DNA of 14,616 bases from Euperipatoides rowelli (lineage: Eukaryota > Onychophora > Udeonychophora > Euonychophora > Peripatopsidae): the NCBI GenBank assembly GCA_003024985.2, contig PXIH01S0002784.1, one strand, 5' to 3'. This document shows positions 1 through 8,260 of the stretch, piece by piece (position 1 is the first letter of the stretch; each line of letters starts with the position of its first letter). The position numbers were made by a program, and so were the translations under genes. The notes beneath the pieces were generated by a model. The model did not search any database, had not been told where the DNA came from, and saw only the letters and a program-made list of their open reading frames with translations.

Positions 1-350
1 TGCACAGAAATATTAACAAACAAAAAAAAAGAATAAAAAAATATAATAGCATAAAAAGATAGCTAAAAATGAATAACATATACACAGTATATTTTCTGTT
101 TTTTTTTTTTTGTTTTTTGTATATATTGGATAGGAAGTTACTAAGATATGAACATAAATTTAAAAAAAAAACCTAAAGAAATAAATAAAAATAACAGCAT
201 AAAACTTAAGCCATATGCCCAATACATTTTGCTTATAATGTAGAAGGCACTACTACTCCATTTTTATTTTTACTTCCCATTTCCCATGGTTCCCTGTTTT
301 TTCTCTCTTTCTGTATTAACTTGTTTGAAATGTCCTCCATTTTATCTCAA
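1..350. other. AT-rich non-coding DNA
   Basis: This stretch is dominated by A and T runs, including a T tract near 100-117 and several A tracts. No reading frame of useful length or family motif was seen. A short phrase resembling AGCATAAAA occurs near 48 and 196, too weak to call a repeat. It is probably ordinary intergenic or intronic sequence. Confidence 0.6.
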
Positions 351-468
351 GCTTCTGAAAAAGATGGGTGACCCCATCGAAACATCAAGCTAAGTAGTTA
401 ATTTTATAAATTTCTTTTCTTTTTTTTTCTTGTCAAGCTTTTGTATTATTATTATTATAAAATAAAAG
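351..468 (+). mobile_element. Possible Penelope-like element 3' tail
   Basis: The sequence holds CTGA, then a six-base-pair stem (363-368 with 373-378) around a 4-base loop, then GAAAC at 379-383. It continues into a T-rich stretch, TTGTCAAGCTTTTG and an ATT repeat. The order CTGA-stem-GAAAC recalls the degenerate hammerhead-ribozyme cores carried by many Penelope-like retroelements. The CUGANGA half of the core is not preserved here, because CTGAAAA is seen, so activity is not expected. No coding sequence is attached. The assignment rests on memory of the family's usual tail and could be wrong. Confidence 0.35.
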
Positions 469-482
469 AAGAAAAAGAAAAA

Positions 483-704
483 AATGGAGGGAGGGAGGAA
501 GGATTAAGGGAGGGAGGATGGAATTAAGAAATGGTGAGATTAAGGGAGGGATATATTAAATGAGGGAGGTGGGATTAAGTGAATGAGGGTGGGTGGGATT
601 GGGGAGAAGAGTGGATTAAGGGAGGGAAGGTGGGATAAGGGAGGGAAGGTGGGATTAAGAGAGAGGTGGGATTGACGGAGTGCAAGATTAAAGGAGGTGG
701 GATT
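483..704 (+). repeat. Purine-rich G-run minisatellite
   Basis: An almost pure purine strand is built from variants of GGTGGGATTAAGGGAGGGA with a loose period of about 19-22 bp. GGGATTAAG, GGGAGGGA and GGTGGGATT phrases recur throughout, each slightly different. Runs of three or more G are frequent and closely spaced, so the + strand could form G-quadruplexes and the duplex could form a triplex. A minus-strand frame across it (540-731) only reads the low-complexity complement and is not a gene. Confidence 0.75.
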
Positions 705-713
705 CTGTACTAT

Positions 714-963
714 GCCTTGTACAGAATACACATTTTAATTCTATTTTACAATTCATTTTAGATAACATTGCAACAGAGTTGTCCTCTAGCTCTTTATTTT
801 ATTAGTTAATTTTAACATTTTTCATTTCATCTGGCTGAACTGTTTGCAAATATAATCACAAAAAAAATCTCAATGTTTTAAGTAAGATCACGATTTTGTG
901 TTGGGCCACATTCATAGCCATGCTGGGCCGCATGTGGCCCCTGAGACATGGGTTGGATAAGCC
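714..963. mobile_element. Probable short hAT-type element (non-autonomous)
   Basis: The right end reads GGGCCGCATGTGGCCC followed by GGGTTGGATAAGCC. Its complement, GGCTTATCCAACCC, resembles a known type of hAT terminal inverted repeat. The left end begins GCCTTGTAC, which matches imperfectly. The block is bracketed by TGTACTAT (706-713) and TGTACTAC (964-971), 7 of 8 bases alike and of the 8-bp size hAT elements create. The interior of about 250 bp is AT-rich and non-coding, so a transposase from elsewhere would be needed. The exact ends may be off by two or three bases. Confidence 0.5.
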
Positions 964-1014
964 TGTACTACAATATTGTATGTAGTACTATATACACACA
1001 AACAAATTATAATT

Positions 1015-1015
1015 N
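1015..1015. other. Ambiguous base (N)
   Basis: A single N lies in AT-rich sequence with no repeat visible on either side. It may be a masked base or a short gap marker. Confidence 0.9.
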
Positions 1016-1158
1016 GACCATTAGCCTAAAGGTGTCAATAATGTTGATCGAGCCCCGATTTTCAAAAACTATTGAAAAATCAATAATTCAGGTAATAATA
1101 ATAATAAAGTTAAATATGTTTGTTTTTATACTAATAGAATTACTGTTTTTTTTGTCAA

Positions 1159-1480
1159 GGGGCGGTGGCTCAGTGGGATGAACTGAGCTGCCTTAAGCTC
1201 CTTGGTGTCGGCATGAGCCAGGTTCAAAGTCTTGTGCTGTCTGACCCGAAATCCCAAATGTCTTTCTTTCTGAACGATTGGGAGAGTAGGGTTCTATTCA
1301 TCCAGTCAGAAGTAATTTCGGACTTTGCATCTTTGAGATATAAGAATAACAAATGGACGACCATTGGAACAGATTAAGGAAAAAGGATTAACATCCTTGT
1401 AGTATCCAGACTCGACTTCCTGTATACATTTGTAAATATTGTAAATAAAGGACTTGTTTCTCTCAAAATAGGGGCAAACA
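1159..1480 (+). mobile_element. tRNA-derived SINE
   Basis: A perfect RNA polymerase III A box (TGGCTCAGTGG, 1166-1176) follows a seven-base leader matching tRNA positions 1-7. A B box (GGTTCAAAGTC, 1221-1231) lies 44 bases further on and matches the GGTTCGAATCC consensus at most positions. The sequence after the B box does not pair with the GGGGCGG leader, so this is not a functional tRNA. A unique body of about 200 bp follows, ending in a tail with TTGTAAATATTGTAAATAAA near 1429-1448. The 3' limit is approximate and no target duplication was found. Movement would depend on a partner LINE. The open frame at 1165-1377 is a chance shadow. Confidence 0.6.
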
Positions 1481-1697
1481 CAGATCTAATTTTTTTTTTT
1501 TAAAAGAATTCCTGTTTTATTAGATAGTTGTATAATATGCATTTATACAATTATCTGCTCTTCTGCTTTTAATAAATGCATGAAAAACAAAATTGATACG
1601 AGAATTTAAAATTAAAAGTGTGATGTGTCAAAGATATTTTCTAGTGAAATTTACAGCTAAAAATTAGGCTACTAAATTATTATTTTTTAATATCATA

Positions 1698-2245
1698 AAC
1701 TAGTAGAACCCCCGTTGAAATCGACAGTAAATTTTTTTTGGTTAGGCAAATAATTTTGTGTCATGTTTGGAACTATACTTAACACTCTCATGTAATTTGC
1801 TCCCCCCCCCTCATCCCCCCAAAAAATGGACAAGTCTATTTTCATTGTCTACACTAGGGAACCTACCCACATGCCGAATTTCACGTTTGTGTAATGTTGC
1901 GAAGTGTAATCGGAGCATTTTAAAAAATGTCGATTTTTGGGCTCCTTCCCACTATCACCCCCATGTGATCACCTAGGACATTTATCCTTTATATACATAT
2001 TCTAGACCTCTAGGGTAACACAAATTTCAACTTAATCGGAGCATTTTAAAAAAATTGATTTTTGGGCCCCTTTAGCACCCCCATGTGACCACCTAGGACC
2101 TGGACCCTTTTTCATACATATTCTAGATCTCTAGGGTAACACAAATTTCACTTAATTGGACAAACTATTGGGGAGAAAAATTCAATTTAAAGAGTTCGGA
2201 TTGACAGACAGACATACAGATAAAATTTGGTTTTTAATATAATAA
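1698..2245 (+). repeat. Dispersed non-LTR-type tail, copy A
   Basis: The block starts ACTAGTAGAACCCCCGTTG, a variant of the ACTAG...ACCC-CG-TTG start seen in many invertebrate dispersed repeats. It ends with GACAGACAGACATACAGA, an AAATTTGG phrase and an AT-rich tail, a common 3' end of such elements. The middle contains a C tract, then CATTGTCTACACTAGGGAACCTACC. This middle matches copy B at 2431-2930, which shows it is a repeat family and not unique DNA. There is no coding potential. Whether it is a truncated RTE-like LINE, a SINE or another retroelement cannot be settled here. Confidence 0.55.
1907..2160 (+). repeat. Two diverged tandem units of about 120-126 bp
   Basis: Inside the dispersed tail, TAATCGGAGCATTTT at 1907 recurs at 2033, and TAATTGGA appears again at 2153, giving periods of 126 and 120 bp. 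Each unit carries GATTTTTGGG, CACCCCCATGTGA, CACCTAGGAC and TATTCTAGA-CTCTAGGGTAACACAAATTTCA in that order, split by small differences. It is an old local duplication within the element. Confidence 0.75.
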
Positions 2246-2532
2246 TCAATCATTTTCTTGGCCAAAATAATTCCCATAATGATCATTATTAAACAGAAGC
2301 TTTTATTTTCTTTCTAATGTCTATAAAAATAAATATTAATTTGAAATGGAACAAGGTGTTTGTTTCTAAGGCGTATGGACCTGACCCAAGCATACAGTAG
2401 GCTAATATTTTTTTTTTTTTAAATAAATAAAACTAGCTTTCGTACCCGGTGTTGCACAGGTGTCCATTGCCCGGTTATCCCACACACCCCTCCACCCCAA
2501 AAAATGAAAAACTTTATTTCTATTGTCTACAC

Positions 2533-2856
2533 CAGTGGTTCCCAAACCTGTAGTCCAGGGACCACAAGTGATCCCTGGAGCTATATCAGGTGGTCCCTGG
2601 CTGTTTTATCAATTAAAAAAAAATCATACATTTTTAGTTTGGCAACTAATCAATAACGTGTGTAATTGATTATAATTCTTTCTAAAACAATTGATTATGG
2701 TATTGTGATATTACATATAAGCTGGTACTCCTACCCCCCCNCCCCCCCAAAAAAAAAGGTCATCAAATAATCATATCTATCATATCTATTTGTGATGATG
2801 GTCCGCAACTTATATTGGAAAAGTGGTCCTCGCATGTAAAAAGGTTGGGACCACTG
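2533..2856. mobile_element. Short hAT element with perfect 8-bp target duplication
   Basis: The terminal inverted repeats are CAGTGGTTCCCAAACC on the left and, read from the other end, CAGTGGTCCCAACC on the right, a classic hAT-type terminus. The flanks are GTCTACAC at 2525-2532 and again at 2857-2864, an exact 8-bp duplication of the hAT size. Removing the element and one flank makes the surrounding repeat (copy B) continuous with copy A, which independently confirms the boundaries. The 324-bp interior has GGTCCCTGG repeats and a C tract with an N at 2741, and no coding frame. It would need a transposase from elsewhere. Confidence 0.85.
2741..2741. other. Ambiguous base (N) inside a C tract
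   Basis: The N sits between two runs of seven C, inside the hAT element. It is most simply an unresolved homopolymer length or a small assembly gap. Confidence 0.9.
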
Positions 2857-3025
2857 GTCTACACTATGGAACCTACCCCCCATGCCAAATATCAAGTCGG
2901 TGCCATTTTTGCTTTTATTGTTTTTGAAATGAGGAAGTTAAAGATATCATGATGTTTTAAGTTCCAGTATCAAGTTACTGTATATCATAAAGTATCAATA
3001 TGTTGCTGTCCACCTTATTATGTAT

Positions 3026-3294
3026 CAATGGCGTCCGAAGGGGGGGGGGGCAGTCGCCCCCCCCCCTGGAAAAATGACATCAACCAAAAATATAGGTATT
3101 TAATATAAAGTTGTCCAACTTTAATAATATTGAGAAGTATTGATTAATGGTTAATATTTATAATGAAAAATATAGATTCGTTAACTTTTTTCCTTACAAC
3201 CAAAAAAAAAAAAAGCTAATCAAAAAATTTACAATCAAAAAAAAAAAATTTCCCCCCCCCCCCCCTCCTGAAATTTTTTCTGCTGACACTCTTG
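3026..3294. mobile_element. Short inverted-repeat element (hAT-like) with G/C-tract ends
   Basis: TTATGTAT occurs exactly at 3018-3025 and 3295-3302, an 8-bp target duplication. The element starts CAATGGCGTC and its other end, read in reverse complement, starts CAAGAGTGTC, a 7-of-10 match beginning with the same CAA. Just inside the left end a G run faces a C run across CAGTCG and could fold back on itself. A long C tract also lies near the right end (3252-3265). The 269-bp interior is AT-rich and non-coding, and the frame at 3147-3422 runs through homopolymers. The 8-bp duplication suggests the hAT superfamily, but the termini are not a family I can name. Confidence 0.65.
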
Positions 3295-3489
3295 TTATGT
3301 ATCAACCTATTCCGCAACTTATTGTTTATATTACCAACCTTAACATTATAGGTTTAATTTTTAAAATAAAAAAAACAGTTACTGTTATTTGGTGTGACAA
3401 AGTAGCAGAGCTACATTGTTGATAGTTTATAGAAAAAGTAGCTTGCAGATTAGAATTTAAAAGTGCAGAAAACAAGAACTTCACTTTTC

Positions 3490-3965
3490 ATTTTTTGCAG
3501 CTAGCACAGAAAAATGACAGTATTTATCATAGTCTGTTGAAGAAAACAATAAGTGGTTTTCAGCATCTGCAGTACAAGAAAAAGGAGGCAATAATTTTGC
3601 ATCATCTGCAGAGAAACACAGAACGGAGCTTTCCTATAAATGCAGAGAAATAGAGAAATACTTTTCATCATCTGCAAAAAAACACATAGCTGGTGGTAGT
3701 GATTTTCTTCATCTGCAGAACCACAGAAAAGTGCAGTGAGAAGAAACATAGAAATAAATGTTTTTTTATCCATTGCTGAGTAGCACAGAAGATAGTGATG
3801 CTTCTCATCTCAGTGAAAAACAGAAATGAGCAATGCTTTTTATCTTCTGGGTAAGAACAGAGAAAGGGAAGGTCGGGAGGAAAAGAGAAGTTAGTGCTTT
3901 AAGCAGTGGCACACCAAACATGGGCAGTGCTTTTCATCATTGCTGAGAAACACAGACAGCTAAAA
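3490..3965 (+). repeat. Degenerate tandem repeat, units of about 30-60 bp
   Basis: Roughly ten imperfect units share a core like CTTTTCATCATCTGCAGAG followed by AAACACAGA. Clear examples begin near 3593, 3660, 3705 and 3930. Unit length varies because of insertions and deletions. A minus-strand frame at 3501-3773 reads repeated FLQMMK-like words and simply reflects the repeat. The same core recurs at 6236-6450 beyond the 38-bp array. Confidence 0.6.
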
Positions 3966-4814
3966 CCAGGCACATACTATAGAATTTTTATTAGAGGGGG
4001 ATGGGGTGGAAAAAGAGAAAATTCTAAACTCTGACTCCTCAAATTCTCAACTCACCATTATTGAACATCTGCTGGGTGACCGGGTCCCCCTGCATCTTAT
4101 CGTCAGATCCATGTTAGAGTGTCAAAATGTTAAATTTTCCAAGTCATTATTTTAAAAATTTCCATACAATACAAAAAAAATCTTTAATTAAATGCAATAA
4201 ATTTTCTGAGTTTCAGCCAAATTTAGCTACCCTTAAACCCCCCCCCCCTTACATTAGCAATGCCCCTGGAAATAAATTACTACAGATAATAATTATTTTG
4301 TTCCTGAGAGATATTTTGCAAAAAAAATTAGACACAGTTCGACATGTTTTCCTTGAAAATTATAAAATTTTAGTGAAAGCGTAGATGTATGTCTAATGAT
4401 TACTGTTGCTAGATCCTTATCAAACTTATTTAAATTCAAAGTATATCAATGAGGAGGACACTATTACTATCACTGCAGGTTTATACTTGTTGATGAAAAG
4501 GAAAAGACTGAGATTTTGATGTGTACAATCACATTCTTCAAATCCTGTCGATATCACGACTGATTTCCAAAAGAATTGATTTGCATGTTTGTGTATATTG
4601 AGAAATCCTCTCTCATCTTGATTATTTAAAATTAAATGCATAACATATATTTTTTATGAATATAATTATTATAAACGGTGGCCATGGCTTGAGTTTGCAT
4701 GTGTTTGTGTTGTCTATTATTGACTGTGATTTAATTCTTGAAAGATAAATTCTCAAAAAAATAAAAAGCTAGTCTACTTCTGTGACTTATCAGTAATTAT
4801 CTTTCATGACAGCT
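3966..4814. other. AT-rich stretch without a supported gene
   Basis: This region includes a C tract at about 4238-4247 and AT-rich filler. A minus-strand frame (4426-4641) and a plus frame (4127-4384) show no family motif. Around 4450-4520 the plus strand could read a basic KRKRLRF-like segment, but a stop follows at once and nothing else supports a transposase. GCCCCTGGAAAT near 4262 vaguely echoes the left interior of the element at 3026-3294. Confidence 0.5.
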
Positions 4815-6215
4815 TTTTTCTAGAGAATATATGACACAAATGAGAGAATTTATCATAGGTGTCAAATTCTTCTATTTTTCAGAGAATTTATCGCACGTGT
4901 AAAATTCTATTTTTCAGAGAATTTATCGCAGGCATCAAATTCTTCTATTTCTCAGAGAGTTTATTGCAGGCATTAAATTCTCCTTATTCTCAGAAAATTT
5001 ATCATAGGTGTTAAATTCTCCTTATTCTCAGAGAATTTATCACAGACATCAAATTCTCCTTATTCTCAGAGAATTTAGCATAGGCATCAAATTATTCATA
5101 GTCTCAGAGAATTTATCATAGGCATCAAATTCTCCTTATTTTCAGAGAATTTATCGCAGGCATCAAATTCTCCTTATTTTTAGACAATTTATCACAGGCA
5201 TCATATTTTCCTTATTCACAGAGAGTTTATCACAGGCATCACATTTTCCTTATTCTCAGATAATTTATCACAGACATCAAATTCTCCTTATTCTCAGAGA
5301 ATTCTTTCACAGGCATCAAATTACGCTTATTCTTAGAGAATTTATCACAGGCATGAAATTCTCCTTATTCTCATAAAATTTATCACAGACATCAAATTCT
5401 CCTTATTCTCAGAGAATTTATTGCATTCATCAAATTCTCCTTTTTCTCCAAGAGTTTATCACAGGCATCAAATTCCCCTTATTCTCAGAGAATTTACCAT
5501 AGGTGTCATCCTCTCCTTATTCTCAGAGAATTTATCATAAGTGTCATTTTCTCCTTATTCTCAGATAATGTATTACAGGCATCAGATGCTCCTTATGCTC
5601 AAAGAATTTATCGCAGGCATCAAATTCTCCTTTTTCTGCGAGAGTTTATCACAGGCATCAAATTCTCCTTATTCTCAGAGAATTTATCATAGGTGTAATA
5701 CTCTCATTCTCAGATAATTTATCATAGGTATCATATTCTCCTTATTCTCAGATAATTTATTACAGGCATCAGATTCTCCTTATGCTCAGAGAATTTATTA
5801 CAGGTGTCAAATTCTCCTTTTCTTAGAGAATTTATCACAGGCATGAAATTCTCCTTATTCTCAGAAAATTTATCACAGGCATCAAATTTTCCTTATTCTC
5901 AGAGAATTTATTGCAGGCATCAAATTGTCCTTATTCTCAGAGAATTTACCATAGGTGTCATCCTCTCCTTATTCTCTGAGAATTTATCATAAGTGTCAAA
6001 TTCTCCTTATTGCCAGAGAATTTACCATATGTGTCATCCTCTTCTTATTCTCTGAGAATTTANGTGTCAAATTCTCCTTATTGCCAGAGAATTTACCATA
6101 TGTGTCATCCTCTTCTTATTCTCTGAGAATTTATCATAAGTGTCAAATTCTCCTTATTCTCAGAAAATTTATCACAGGCATCAAATTCTACTATTTCTCA
6201 GAGAATTTATCACAT
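4815..6215 (+). repeat. 38-bp minisatellite, about 36 units
   Basis: The unit is 38 bp, made of TCTCAGAGAATTTATCACAG followed by GCATCAAATTCTCCTTAT. The period was measured directly, for example 5102 to 5140. Units differ by a few substitutions and rare indels. The main variants are CACAGGCATC, CATAGGTGTC and CGCAGGCATC. Because 38 is not a multiple of three, a reading frame passes through all three phases every 114 bp, and the plus-strand consensus has no stop in any phase. CATAGG-type units put TAG in one phase, which breaks the frames seen at 5804-5992 and 5955-6236. The minus strand has a stop in the consensus. I treat the frames as by-products and the array as non-coding. Confidence 0.9.
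5993..6133 (+). repeat. Exact 70-bp duplication on both sides of an N
   Basis: Positions 5993-6062 and 6064-6133 are identical over 70 bases and are separated only by the N at 6063. Neighbouring array units differ by several bases over the same length. This is the pattern expected when two contig ends that really overlap were placed side by side. A very recent duplication is the alternative. Confidence 0.85.
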
Positions 6216-6235
6216 ATAGTGTGCTCACCTAAATG

Positions 6236-6450
6236 ATTTTTATCACAATGGAAAACATAAGAGACAATGCTTTTCAATATCTGAAAAGGAACAGAGAAGA
6301 GGTAATGTTTTTATCATTTGCAGAGAAAAAGAAGATTGTATTTTTGCAGAGAAACACAGACTGGCACAGTGCTTTTATTACCAGCAATGAACGCAGAAGG
6401 GGGACATATAATGACCATTTCTTCAGTGGTAGAAATAAATTAGATATCTT
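6236..6450 (+). repeat. Degenerate repeat like that at 3490-3965
   Basis: Phrases such as GCTTTTCAATATCTG, TTTTTATCATTTGCAGAGA and TTTTTGCAGAGAAACACAGA repeat the core seen left of the 38-bp array. An open frame at 6233-6472 crosses it without any recognisable domain. The two stretches look like remnants of one repeat region, with the homogeneous 38-bp array between them. Confidence 0.5.
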
Positions 6451-6939
6451 TAAGACTCAGGGTTCTTTATAATTAAAAATTATCCTCAGTTGTTAATGAA
6501 TATGGACACATATATTTAGCATTTATATTTTTGAAATTTAGCATTAAACAACCTAAATTTATTAAATAATTATTTAACATTTTATAGCATTTGTAAATAA
6601 TATTAAGAATGAGCTTTTTCAACACTAATAGATATAAATTGAGCATGGTGTCATTGGAATTTTTTTTAAAAAATAAATTTACAGTAATTTTAAAAACATT
6701 TTACTTGTGGGTGTGTCCGAGTATGTGTTATAAAAACTCAGCCAAATTCATAACTATAAATAATAGATTTGTAAACAAGCCAACTAGCCTATTATAGCTC
6801 TATTATCCTCTTAATATAAATTGTAACTAGTGGGAACATCCTAAAACTAATTCAAGTTTTCAAAATATGTAATTATCCAGGCACCGAGTAACACAATGAC
6901 AATACAAACCCGAACTTGGGTTCTCTCATCAATCGGTTA
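6451..6939. other. AT-rich DNA, nothing recognised
   Basis: The sequence is A/T-rich with a small frame at 6609-6797 that shows no motif. The 5' boundary of the retrotransposon fragment downstream lies somewhere near 6900-6955, but no target-site duplication or other junction mark was seen. Confidence 0.5.
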
Positions 6940-8260
6940 TCAGATCAATTACCCTTTACTAACTTCTAATGTGAAAATAGTACAGACGGTTCAAAGGGAA
7001 TTTATTGAGGATAAAAATGTAAGATTTATAGGGGGAAATTTGACTGATTGCTTTGAACAGTTTGGAGGGCAGGAAAAAAATTACTATATTTAAGTCAAAG
7101 AATGTAGTAGATAATAATGAGATGGATTCGGATGAGTTAAATAGAGAGTTCACTACCGATGAGTTGATAGCGGCCATGAAGGTGAAAAAAATGGACTCAG
7201 CTCCTCGGCGCTGATGGATTGACATACAGGATATATAAATCAATGGGGGCTGTAATGATAAATAATTTATTAAAGTGTTGTAATTATATATTAGAAGGTA
7301 AAGTTAATGAATATGTATTGGGGGATTTTTGTCCGTCTTATATTAAAATTATCCCAAAGAGGTTCTTATTTGACGAGTATGGTATGGATCACGATAAATT
7401 CAGACCGATTGCGAACAGAAGTTTTTAGAAAAAAATGATTTTTAATAAAATCTTGGATAGGATGACGGGGTTATTATCGGGAACAATATTTGGATTAAAG
7501 GGGAGGACAATAGGACAAGCTTTGGTTTGTTTACATATGGCGTTTAATTACGATAGAAAATCAAAGAATGACTTTTATATTCTCAGACTGGACATGGCTG
7601 GGGCTTTTATCAATGTGAATGTTGAATACTTAGCTTATATTTTGTTGAAGTATCTGGGAGACAATAGAACTATTAGATTGATTATTAATATGATTAAGTT
7701 TAAATCAATTGCATTTGTGAACGATAAGATTTATTCGCATTTTGAAAGTATGGGGAATGGACTGTTACAGGGGTCGTCTCTGTCCCCTCATTTTTTTGAT
7801 AAGAAGAATTGACATGATAAATAGGGGGTTATGGGTGTATGGTAGGGTGACTAATTTAAAGGTAATAGGGTATATAGACGACATAACAATATTTATAGCA
7901 TGCAGAAAACAATTAAATATGGTGTATGATATACTTAAAAGATTTTGATAGAATGACTGGATCAGAGATAAATTTAGAAAAGTTGTATGTATGGAATATT
8001 AAAAGAAAAAGTGTTATAAGGTTTGGAGGGGAAGCATGGGAAAATTCTTGGAATTAACTTTCCGATTGATAGTAGAAATAAAATTTAATATAGGTTGTTG
8101 GAAGAGAAATAGCAGGAGAAAGACAAAATAGTTAAGGGGTATATGAGATACAATATGGGGATCATTGATAAAGTTAAAATAGTGAACTCATTAGTATGAC
8201 GAACTTAAAAATCAATCAGACTAATGACAGCGTTGGTGTTATTTATGCACAGGTTGATTT
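6940..8260 (+). pseudogene. Non-LTR retrotransposon reverse transcriptase, copy 1 (broken fragment)
   Basis: The fragment encodes part of an ORF2 reverse transcriptase, the enzyme that copies LINE RNA into DNA at a nicked target site. In order, it shows a pre-RT segment (IVQTVQREFIEDKN, about 6977-7018), TTDELIAAMK (about 7154), ADGLTYRIYKSMG after a frameshift near 7207, and FRPIA then a stop near 7425. Next come FGLKGRTIGQAL, the motif A aspartate in LRLDMAGAF (about 7585-7611), GLLQGSSLSP (about 7760-7790), a frameshift near 7795, and the catalytic GYIDDITIF (about 7867). Further stops follow. The protein matches copy 2 segment by segment but differs at many positions, so the copies are related family members and not a recent duplication. 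ORF1, the endonuclease and the C-terminal domain are missing. Inactive. Confidence 0.85.

Larger units (their letters stand above)
2431..2930 (+). repeat. Dispersed non-LTR-type tail, copy B, split by a hAT insertion
   Basis: The copy opens ACTAGCTTTCGTACCCGG-TGTTGCACAGG, close to the start of copy A. CCCCAAAAAATGAAAAACTT and ATTGTCTACAC follow, matching copy A near 1815-1852. The text then breaks at 2532 and resumes at 2865 with TATGGAACCTACCCC and CATGCCAAATATC, matching copy A at about 1855-1880. The intervening DNA is the hAT element at 2533-2856 plus one target-site copy. Copy B is truncated soon after 2930. Confidence 0.6.

Noticed and set aside
540-731. Minus-strand proline/serine/leucine-rich frame
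   Set aside because: It is the complement of the purine minisatellite.
1159-1231. Functional tRNA gene
   Set aside because: The A and B boxes are present, but the acceptor stem cannot close and the region continues as a SINE body.
3501-3773. Minus-strand 90-codon frame with a hydrophobic start, resembling a signal peptide protein
   Set aside because: Its content is the reverse complement of the degenerate repeat core.
4440-4520. Plus-strand reading with TITAGLYLLMKRKRLRF, reminiscent of the N-terminus of PIF/Harbinger-type transposases
   Set aside because: A stop follows immediately. No catalytic DDE motif or further conserved segment was found, and a basic stretch alone is weak evidence in AT-rich DNA.
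4426-4641. Minus-strand 71-codon open frame
   Set aside because: No domain or signal was seen, and the composition matches the AT-rich surroundings.
4815-6215. CRISPR-like array
   Set aside because: The units are contiguous 38-bp tandem copies with no unique spacers, and the DNA is eukaryotic in character.
5804-6236. Overlapping plus-strand frames rich in FSENLS and LREFITG-like words as a repeat protein
   Set aside because: They follow directly from the 38-bp unit in rotating phase, end wherever a CATAGG variant occurs, and one crosses the N at 6063.
6959-7243. Minus-strand 94-codon frame opposite copy 1
   Set aside because: It is the antisense shadow of the reverse-transcriptase fragment, whose motifs read clearly on the plus strand.
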